In this document: one piece after another, positions 55,079-64,000 of the stretch
How positions within the stretch are numbered: position 1 is the first letter of the stretch
Layout of the letters: every line of letters begins with the position of its first letter
Source of the DNA: Hamiltosporidium tvaerminnensis
Taxonomy: Eukaryota > Microsporidia > Dubosqiidae
Direction of reading: 5' to 3'
NCBI GenBank assembly: GCA_022605425.2
Contig: JAKIMF020000011.1
Location: 1-64,000, forward strand
Length of the DNA stretch: 64,000 bases
Notes under the pieces: model-generated
The model's database searches: none
Seen by the model: the letters and a program-made list of their open reading frames with translations, nothing else
Told to the model about the DNA's origin: nothing
Position numbers and translations under genes: made by a program

Positions 55079-55255
55079 TTAATTTCTAATTATAACTTTT
55101 TTATAAATAGAAAGTAAGCTTCTATCGCAAGCATAAGGATCAGCGTCAGTAGATACCCATACACAACCAATGTAATTTAATAGACTAGTTATTTTTTTGA
55201 GTAACGCAAAATCTGGATTTGTAACTGAATTAATTTTTTGTCCGCAAAAAGAATA
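55079..55255 (-). pseudogene. Short frame with Toprim-like NPD...DADPY motif (Spo11/Top6A-like?)
   Basis: The minus strand is open for 58 codons. It contains PD, then 21 residues, then DADPY, then a hydrophobic/IYKK segment. In Spo11/archaeal Top6A subunits a (G)xPD motif precedes the metal-binding DxDP(Y/H)G of the Toprim domain by about 22 residues, with a later IYK(F/Y)G segment. Here the Gly after DADPY is Ala, the TR after PD is missing, and the IYK is displaced by two residues. A possible splice acceptor (ttaattcag) precedes VTNPD. No neighbouring exon could be found, so this is either one decayed exon or chance. Frames this long are common in this DNA, and only the motif draws attention. 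Confidence 0.18.
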
Positions 55256-58096
55256 TTAGCAAATTAATTTATAAAGTAAAAATATAGAGGAAACATAAGC
55301 GCCTGTGCAAAATATTTACAAACCAGGCACAGGGATGCAATCAAATATACCCTTAAATTAACACACAATAAAATTTAGAGCGAAGAATCACTAACTACAC
55401 ATAATCAAAATATAAAATTTAATCAAATCTGAAAGGGTGAGTAAAATATAAGTAGGAAAAAATTAGAAAAAGTGAGATGTTTGTAGGTTATTCAAATCGA
55501 TTTGGCTGAAAAAAACACAAAAATATTTTTAACATTTATTATATTTCGAACACAAAGCCTTCTTGATCAGATCTAAGAATTATCTAATACTCACTATGAT
55601 TTTTACGATGCAGGCACAAAATTCTAATGACTCTGCAATGTATTACTAGAACTATGTATTTTATCATGCAAAGCCCTATTCTCTAACTAGTTTTGTTGTT
55701 TCCATAAATTTTTCTTTTCCAGTTTTTTAAAAAATTTCTATTTCATAACTCATATTCATCTATTAGTTCCTTGTATAAAAATGAAAAAATTTATATCTTA
55801 ATATGAACATTTTAAAAAGCTATTCTCAATATAACTTTATTCTAAAAATACTTCACACATTAAACAGGTAATATAGGCTGCTCATATTTCTAAATGAACC
55901 TGGAAACCGAAAATAGTAATTCTTTTAGCATGATAAAATTGACTCTAGACACTCGTAATAAATATACATCAACATATAGTATCTTAACACATCTCTAGAT
56001 AGAAAGAATCAATAACCTCCTCTGCAAAACCTACTTATATTCTCTATTTATATCTGCTCTGCTCTGTTTCTGTACAAAAGCCCTTAGCATCTTTTAATGT
56101 TATAACCTTATTTTTGAAATCTTCTTATAGAAAAAAATTTTTGAACCTTTTGAACTCCTTACACAGCTAGAGTTATTAAGGAGTATCGTGATCTATGAAA
56201 AAAACCCTGAATTTATTTTTCTAATATCATATGTAGTATTGCAAACAGAGGAAACACTCAACTTTACACTTACCAGATAAGAAAATACTCTGGTTGGATA
56301 AGAAACCGCAATAGTATAGTTTTTATTTCTATTGGTGTTTTCTTCTACTTTAGAATATTTCTTTTTTCTGTTCACACTTCTTCTTTTACCAATTCAATTT
56401 ATTTCTCTATGGAGGAGAATATTTTTATAATAATATTGGTAGGGATAAACTTTGTAAAATAAAAATAAAGAAAATTTTGAAATATATTTAATGTATATAG
56501 AATGTAAATACGAAAGAAAATAAATATTTTAATTCATAAAAGAAAATTTTCGTAAAATTTCAACACGTCATTACTTTTATTAGAATATCATTTTGTTATA
56601 CTACCTTTCCATATATAAAAAACAAAACTATTTTGAGAAGTTGATCTATTTAAACAAAAGCTTAAAATTTCAACAATTGAAAGAGTAAAAACAATTTTTA
56701 CGAATTATTAATGGAAATATAATCGAAAATATCGATATATTTAAAAAAATTGTGACAAATAATAACTTTACATGTTGAACAATCTTTTACTTATACGGGA
56801 ACTGTACATAAACAACAAAACCTATATAATTCAGGTTTAAATACTTATAATTCTTTTGGTGATTTTTATTAAATAATAATAATTCAAAAATAAAAATTTT
56901 ATTGTTAGGATCTGATCACATTTAAGGAATCATATATAATCGGTCTTTATGGTATCTTAAAGACACCTGAGATTTAAGATACCTTTTCTCTGGTATTTTG
57001 GTTTACTTCCTATTTTTTAGGGTTAGATACGATTCTTTCTAAATGCGACTTTAAATATCAAAAAACCTTACAAAAAGCAATTTATATTTTCGATTTTTAT
57101 TCTTAAAATAATTTCATATACAAAAGATCTTAGCATGGTTAAATGACAGAAATTTTTTATTTGCAATAATTGACTTGACATTAGAGAAAATCAAGAAGTT
57201 TTAAAGAAAATAATTTTTCTTGAAAAAGGAATATACAAATTTTTAATAAAAGAAAAATTTGTTTTATTAATATATAGCTTTAAATTACTTATCTGTCTCT
57301 TTTGTGATTTCAGATAATATTTTTGAGCAGAAATTTTAATATAGAAGTGTATAAAAATGATCAGTCTGAATTATAAAAATATGAATTAAGCATATTTCTC
57401 ATATTCGTTTTACATTTATCTATAGATTTCAACAGGGATAAGTCTTTCAGTCAAAAACACAATTAGGTGTCCTTTAATAGTTCATAATAGTTTCATCTTC
57501 TAAAAACTTAGAAATATGGTTTTTCTTCGTTAAGTTCAGATTTAATTTAACAACTAAAGGTTACCTAAAATTAGAACCGCAAAAAAGTTTGTTATTTTTT
57601 AAATAAATATTATGAGATTTTTACATAAGAAAAAAATAGTTTTCTCGTAAATTTAATAAATAATATTTTTAATGCTGATTACTTAAGGAAAGTAATTTAT
57701 ATCGAATAAAGCTAAATGAAAATCATTTTAATCTTATGAAATGAATATTATTTCTTTTGAGTTCTAAAATCAAAAGATGAGCTGAATGAGGGGTTTTCTT
57801 ATTTTTATCAAATGTTATAAATTATAAAAAATTATAATCGTTTTTTTGAGGTATATGCTATATAGGTCAAATCCTATTGAAAATTGAAGAGTTAATTTTA
57901 TAAAAGAAAATTTAAATAATTTTCTGACAAAGTTTTCGTGTAACAATTTACATTAAAAATAAAAATAGCAAATTCTATGAAATAAATTCTTGATAATGTA
58001 TAGAAATTTTAGAAACTATAAGATCGTGTGTTTTGATGTACATATTGATTTCTTTAAATAGGAGTGAGGGTTATTCAAAGTCTGAAAATGAAATTT
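55256..58096. other. AT-rich stretch, nothing coding recognised
   Basis: It contains a small GC-rich inverted repeat (cctgtgc / gcacagg, 55302 and 55327) and a better hairpin at 56951-56983 listed separately. The 60-codon minus-strand frame at 56193-56375 is Lys/Asn-rich chance sequence. Confidence 0.35.
56951..56983. other. Perfect 11-bp inverted repeat (hairpin)
   Basis: ggtatcttaaa (56951-56961) and tttaagatacc (56973-56983) are exact reverse complements around an 11-base loop, followed by cttttctc. It could form a stem-loop in RNA or a cruciform. One or a few such palindromes are expected by chance in 64 kb of AT-rich DNA. Confidence 0.5.
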
Positions 58097-58342
58097 TCAT
58101 TGTGTTTGAAGATTAAGACCAGACAGATTATTTTTCCCAGAAGAAACATTTTTTTTACTACTTAATCCAGTTAATTTATTTTTTAAAGAAATTCTGTCCT
58201 CATGTTCAGTTCGATTTGTGTATGCTAAAATATCTTTATATATCAAAAGGAAGCTTGAATTTTGGTAGTGATCAAATCCGAAATCCCCTTTTTGTAGTGT
58301 TAGTACTTTGCCATACTGACATAATTGCTTTAGCAAAACCAT
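58097..58342 (-). CDS. Hypothetical ORF, 81 codons from ATG
   Basis: Open on the minus strand with an ATG at 58342; the frame extends four codons further upstream without another ATG. The product is of mixed composition (Gly, Asp, Glu, His, Cys present) and not merely Lys/Asn/Ile/Phe. The N-terminal half is hydrophobic/aromatic and the C-terminal half is polar, Lys/Ser/Asn-rich. No domain, signal peptide or membrane segment is recognised. No polyadenylation signal AATAAA is seen in the ~150 bases after the stop. It could be a small gene, a last exon (an AG lies just before the frame), or chance. Confidence 0.2.
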   Translation of the reverse strand: MVLLKQLCQYGKVLTLQKGDFGFDHYQNSSFLLIYKDILAYTNRTEHEDRISLKNKLTGLSSKKNVSSGKNNLSGLNLQTQ

Positions 58343-58354
58343 GTGAGAACTCAA

Positions 58355-61300
58355 ATTACATTTAAATAAGCCAAGTTTTAATTTTTTTATTTCCTTTTCT
58401 GCTATCTTTTATATTTACTTTTCGAGTAGGTTTTTTACTTTATACTTACCTTTAAAGCTGAGCCAATATTATGATTATTTTTTACCTGAAATTTTTTATA
58501 CTTCATTGTTAACTAGCTTAATTCCTGCTTTTAAATACTTTCATATTTCTTTAACTTTATGTTACATTTTTTTGTATATGGTTTTTATTGCTTTTAAGGT
58601 AAGTTTAATCTATTTTGGTTTGAACCCTTTCTGGTGTTATTAACAGTATTTACTCGATTTTAATATTATCTATTTAGTCGCCATAGAAACTTTGAACCAT
58701 ATCAAGTACATATGGGACACTTAAGCTTTGTTTCTAAATGACTACAAATATTGTTTTAAACTTATTCGATTTTTTCGTTTCAAAACCTCGATTTAAATAT
58801 TTAGGTATATCAATATTTTTTTTAAAGGTAGAAAACGATTTATGTTTGTTAAATATTTCCTATATTCAAAACTATGGTTTTTTTCATTTTTGAGAGCATT
58901 CTTGATATTCTTCGCTTAAGTCTAATGGCTTGTAAAATAAGATTATTTTCCTGAAATCGGCAAAATAAAATATTTTAATAGACTTTTCGCTTTTACAATA
59001 TAATTGTTTTTTTTAATATTGCATCTAAAACTTATAAGTATTGAACAGTTAATGCAAAAAAAATATTTAAGTTATTTAATTGTTATTTTTCCTCGGTATT
59101 AGGTTACCCAGTTTTCCTAATTTGAATCTACATTTAAAGCTTCTTTTTAATTTGGATTAATGGCTCACCTTGACTTTCTGAAATCCTATATATCTTGTTA
59201 TAAAGACTTTACAATATTTAAGTAGAAGAAAATACACTTAGCCTAATTTTATACTTATATATTTTTTTGTGCGTTATTATATTCTAGAATAGCAATTGAT
59301 TTTTCATTCTTATAAGATTTTCTATATAAAATATTTATTTAAAAAACGTTCTACATTTATATCTCAAACCGAAGGGTTTAAACTCTCTTTAAAAGTTAGT
59401 ACTGCTTAAATTATTTCTTCAAATTCACTTGGAGTCATTGTGCAATATCTCACTTTTTGCAGTTTTTTTCTATTTCTTTCAAGCGTTCAATTGCTTTCTT
59501 AGAATTTTTTAGTATCTTAATTTAAGTGGTACGGTTCAATAATGCTTTATTTTTTATACTTTAGGCAGTTTTTTTTTTTTGTTTTTTGATTTAATTTTAG
59601 ATTTTATAGGACTTATGTAGTGAGTTTGCGAAGTTTAATCTTATATAAGTTTTTAGAATGCTTAATACATTCAATGTCTTTTTAATTTGTACTTTTTAAC
59701 ATAAGATTTTATTGTTTTTGAATTTTTTATTTTGTTTTTTAACTTTTTTTAAAATTTTTTGGAAAGATTTGTATAAATTTACAAGAATTTTTTATTTTCT
59801 AAAGTTTTTTATATCTTTTTACATATACTTACAATGTTTTTAAGTTTTTTATATGTTTTTACCGTTTCCTTTCTGTTTTGTAAGTTTTCTCTTAAATTTA
59901 GCTGTTTTTTCGCGTTTTTTTACACCTTTTCAAATTTTTAATTTTTTTATTTTTTTCATTTTTTTCAAATTTTTTAGTTGTAAAATTTTTAAAATTTTAG
60001 ATTTGATTTGAATTTTAACAACTTTTTTATTTATCGGCATATGACCAAGTTTTTTTGAAAATATTAATAAGAATTTTTTGTTTTGAACTCTATAACAAAT
60101 GTAAAATTTTTAGTTTTCACAAAAATATGAAGATTTTTAACAAATTATTAACTTTACGAATTATTTCGTGATTTAAATACTTGCCCTAGTAAAAGTATTA
60201 AACCTTAAATCTTGTTTAATTTATAATAAATTTTTTATTTTATGTATTATTTTAGTATATTATATAATTAATTTATCTTTTTCCCAGGCTAGAATTATAT
60301 TTTAGCAAGTAAATTCTAAGAAAAACCTAGACAAAATATTTTTGCACACTAATTTTTTTAACATTCTTAGATATTACATTCTTTTTTCAGTAGTAAAAAT
60401 TTTTGAATTATTTTCTAATACAGTTTTAAATGTAGATTTAGATCATTAAATATTGGTTTAATATATTCTAACTAATTCCCAATTTTGAACAATACTTATT
60501 GTATACTTTTTATTAAGATTGATTTTTCCTGTTAATATAAGTTGAATTGTAAATTCTTAACATAGAAATAGAAAAGTCAAAGCAAATATTTGTGCCTAAA
60601 GTTATCTCCCTTTAAACTTAAGATATCTTAATTGTATAATCCTAGCTGAGAGTAATGGTATTAAGTTTTAACTGATATAAAGTTGTTTGTCGTTTTATAT
60701 AAAATTACTTTATTTGTTTATTATTCTTTTAGATATCTATTAAAATAACTGAAAACTTTCAGCTTAAGGAAATTATGTAAGGTATACTTCGTAAAGTAAG
60801 TAAAATTGACAAAAATCATTTTTTGACTTTAGTAAAATTTAAAAACTCATAATTTTATAAGTAGATTAATTTACCTAAAAATGGCATGGCTTTTTAAATC
60901 TTTAATATTTCATAAATTATACTTAGAGCTAGTTTTAACAACTTAATGTATGTATAGAAATCCCGAAATTTCTTTTACTTGAAAAATATTGTTACAATTG
61001 GACTTTAGATTACACAAATAAGTAGTTTTCTTTTATAAAAAATTTAATTTAGTTTTGCATGTTTTGATTTAAAAAGTTTCATTTGCTTTAAATTTTTACC
61101 TTTTTCTGTAAGAAAATGTACGAAATTTTTTGTACTATATTGTTTTGATGATCAACTATTAATATAGTACGATTTAAAAAAATATCAAGAGAACTTTAGT
61201 TTCCTTAGGTTTCGGTTCGAATAAAAGAAAGAGAAACAAGTAATATATAAAAAGTGTATAATATTTCTACATTTAGTGAGTTAATATTATTATTTATCCT

Positions 61301-61527
61301 TTAATCGAAAGAGAATAAGTTATACATACAAAAAATGAATAAATAATTGATTTTACTTTTTAGATACCAATTATAAGCGGAGTATGGGTATTTGCTAACT
61401 TAAAGCATTTCTTTATGCCCGAGGATGTTTCTTTTTTAATAAAATATGATTTCTTGACTTGATACTTTTTGAAAACCATATACTAAATTTTTCTAAAATC
61501 TTTTAATTTTTTAACGTGTATAGAATA
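58355..61527. other. T-rich stretch with local poly-T repeats
   Basis: The plus strand is T-rich, most strongly 59560-60000, where aagttttttatatctttttac (59802) recurs 40 bases later with one change (59842), and other ttttttta runs recur loosely. It looks like a decayed T-rich minisatellite. No gene recognised. Confidence 0.45.
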
Positions 61528-61765
61528 AATATTCTAGAAAATAATATCCAAAGTGAATTTTTTCTAATGTTTCTACAATAGATATTCTCGAAAAATATGA
61601 AAAGTGTCACTTAAAAAAAGTGTAAATATAATGGATATTCTCGAAGAGAATAGTAGAATCATCGTTACTTAAATGTCGCAGAGGGCAATTCTCGAAAATA
61701 ATATCAGAAGTGTATTATTTTTAATGTATCTATAATAGATATTACAAGAGAGAATATCTTTAAAC
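61528..61765. repeat. 53-bp tandem repeat, each unit with a TTCnnGAA site
   Basis: Five units start at about 61528, 61581, 61634, 61687 and 61738. The core is gatattctcgaaaataatatc followed by a gaaaagtgt / aagtgtatt stretch and a tctataatagat end. The palindrome TTCTAGAA lies at 61532, and TTCTCGAA at 61585, 61638 and 61689: separations 53, 53 and 51. The fifth unit has lost it (gatattacaagag). TTCnnGAA is the two-pentamer form of a eukaryotic heat-shock element. The third site continues into a third pentamer (gaagagaat). A regulatory role is not shown, as there is no gene nearby. Confidence 0.75.
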
Positions 61766-62109
61766 AAAAATTTTATGATTTTTAGTATTTAAAATGATTT
61801 TATATTTTTTTTATTAAGCTATGGCATATGTAAATAAAATTTTGGGATATATAGCAAAAAAAGTATTTGATTATAGAAATATCATGAACTCAAAGTCATG
61901 GAGATGTTCATGTTGTTTTTATAGGCGAGGTTTTTTCAAAGAGACAAAAATGATTTTTAAGGTTTTCTATTTTTTTTACAATATATTTTAGCTTCTTTCT
62001 TAAAGTTTACTAAGTTAATATATATATCATAAAGATGTAAAGATTCATCATTGTATTGTGTTAATATATGCAATTGGTTAAAAAAATGGAAACCTAGAAA
62101 AATAGCTGC

Positions 62110-62500
62110 AGTTTTTGAACCGTGGCCTCTTCTACAGTTATACTCTTACTATCTATGAGATAGAGAGTGACTATTCTTAGTTAACTTATAATCCGGATGC
62201 TTGTATATAACAATTTTTGCCATACTAATGTAGAACCCCTAAAATACATGCCACAAATACTGATCGATTTCATTACTTTGATATTTGCTGCTTAGTATAC
62301 TTTTTGTTCTACTATCTAAACTGATATGGTTTGTTAAAGGACTATTAAAATTATTTGCATAAGTATAGACATAAATTGAAAGGGTGGTAAACAAATAACT
62401 CGTTCGATCTCGTAAAAAGGTCGAATTTACTAAAATGAGTAAATAATTTACTTTTTAAAATGGTTATATATAATCATATCATCCTATATACCTGTTTTAC
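62110..62500 (+). repeat. 4.5-kb repeat unit, fragment (copy 5)
   Basis: tgccacaaatac at 62250 and aactcgttcgatctcg at 62399 are spaced 149 bases, as in the four other copies (141-145), with ggtcgaatttactaaa following as in their gtcggatttaac segment. Upstream, gtggcctcttctac matches gtggcatcttttac of copies 2 and 4. The left part of the unit is not recognisable. Confidence 0.5.
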
Positions 62501-64000
62501 AGTAACACTAATGCAATAAGCTCGATGACGAAACAATATTGGCTAATGATAGAATGTTTTTAAGTAAGGTATAAAATCAAAGCATTTTTTACATAAAAAG
62601 ACTTCAAACACAGTATGTCATCTCGTATTGAGAAACTTAATAGAAATTTTATGTACATATCATTACCTCTTTTTTCTAAAATTTAAAGCTTGCTATGTGG
62701 TCTCTATACTCTCCTCCACGCTGTACTTATCACGCATTTTGTACATATCTTTTGAAATGTTTTTTTACTTTTAGAATGAATGTTTCGCCCTAACATTTCA
62801 CTAGCTGAAGTTAAAGAGTCTGTTTAAATGAGGCATAGTAACCTGTTTGGATAGTTACTTAAATACTTTTTACATGCTCACGTATATGCAAAAGCTATGA
62901 AAGAACACTTACAAAAAAAAAATTTATTATCGAGCAATATTTGATTTTGGAGATAAATGCATTAAGACCTTTATTATTTTAGATAATTTCGCTTTATAAA
63001 CTTAAAAAAAATTGTCTAGGGCAATTTACGATTTATATCAACATATACTTTAAATATGGCCTATATCTTTCATTTTCTAAGTACTAATATATGTAGGAAG
63101 ACTTAATTACAATGCAATTTAATTAATTATGTGATTATAATTTCTTATTAATTTCGGAAAATTAAAGTTTTTTTTTTTTGAACCTAAAAATATTTATTCT
63201 ACATTAAACAGTCAAATACATTTTTAAGCATTTTTTTCACAGCCATTAAACATTTTCTCTATGATTATATAATCTTACTATTCTTATGTATCTAAAATAA
63301 GAAACATTTATTAATTTTTTTTTACTTCTTGAATATTTTATATGTATATAACAAACTTCCTATGTCAAGTTTCTACATATTACCTTGTTATTTACAACAA
63401 ATTTTTCTTTCAAAAATAAAAGTATTCTTTTGATGCGATGTATCAAACGATTTACAACAATTTAATAAAAGATTTGCAAAATAAATCTAGATTAAATTAT
63501 TTCTCGGTTTAAAGACTTTTAAAAATTTTAAAAAATTAAAGCAAAAAATATACAAACGCTGAAATTTAACAAACTGTAAAATTACCTAGAAAAAGTCATA
63601 ATAATATTTACTGACTTATGTTTTTCATTCGTTTTAAAATATTCAACTCATTGGCTTTTGATTTTAATTTATTCCTTACATTTAAACATTTTTATCTCAT
63701 TATTTTTAAATTAATTAAATTTAGTTAGATAAATTCTAAAAGAATATAAAAAGCTGTACTTGAAATTTTAAAAATTCAAAAATAAAATCTCTTTTTATGG
63801 AGTAAGTTCTTTAATTTATTTAAAAGTAATAAAACATTTGTTTGGTATCAATTATCGTTTTTTTCTTAGGAACTAATTTAGTTTGATTTTTTCTGGCTTG
63901 CTATTTTAAAACACAATACAATATATTATGCTATGATAATTTATTTACTGGATTAATAGCAAAAATACTTTCGTTTTATTTACGACTGAAATATATATTA
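62501..64000. other. AT-rich stretch at right window edge
   Basis: The first ~200 bases may continue copy 5 of the repeat unit, weakly. Beyond that there are only homopolymer-rich A/T sequences, no satellite cores and no gene recognised. Confidence 0.35.

Overview
This window is very AT-rich DNA (by eye close to 80% A+T) with no gene that can be called confidently on either strand. There are no rRNA or tRNA genes, no operons and no Shine-Dalgarno-led ORFs. It does hold satellite arrays, dispersed diverged repeats and relics of eukaryotic transposons. It therefore reads as a eukaryotic intergenic, heterochromatin-like segment of an AT-rich genome. An arthropod or another parasite-type animal or protist genome would fit, but the lineage cannot be fixed from the sequence. 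In such composition, stop-free runs of 50-70 codons arise dozens of times by chance, so most open frames here carry no weight.

Left third (1-32 kb): a dispersed repeat unit of about 4.5 kb occurs at 2.56-7.04 kb and 15.66-20.18 kb. Shorter relatives lie at 8.5-10.6 kb and 51.98-54.0 kb, and a fragment at 62.1-62.5 kb. All are in the same orientation with conserved landmark spacing. The right end of the two long copies is a ~690-bp module of higher G+C, which also stands alone at 31.49-32.19 kb and, best preserved, at 42.04-42.74 kb. A C-rich, G-poor tract (13.05-14.0 kb) lies between unit copies, with a short G-rich block of opposite skew near 14.8 kb. Two transposon relics are visible: a piggyBac-like C-terminal Cys-rich end (minus strand, 23.5-23.7 kb) and a short LINE-like element (24.34-24.55 kb).

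Centre (36-51.6 kb): two arrays of a diverged ~190-bp satellite (36.06-39.72 and 47.2-51.57 kb) bracket a compact array of the short box AACACCC (39.75-41.6 kb). The box is conserved, while most spacers are diverged and of variable length. At its right end the array becomes a very regular 88-bp higher-order repeat holding three boxes. The youngest-looking GC-rich module follows immediately. This composite is the most unusual structure in the window and could be centromere-like or another protein-binding-array heterochromatin. That role is inference.

Right end (54-64 kb): mostly featureless AT-rich DNA with a T-rich tract. It also holds a tandem 53-bp repeat in which each unit carries a TTCnnGAA (heat-shock-element-like) palindrome (61.53-61.76 kb), an 11-bp perfect hairpin, one hypothetical 81-codon ORF, and a short frame with a Toprim-like DADP motif.
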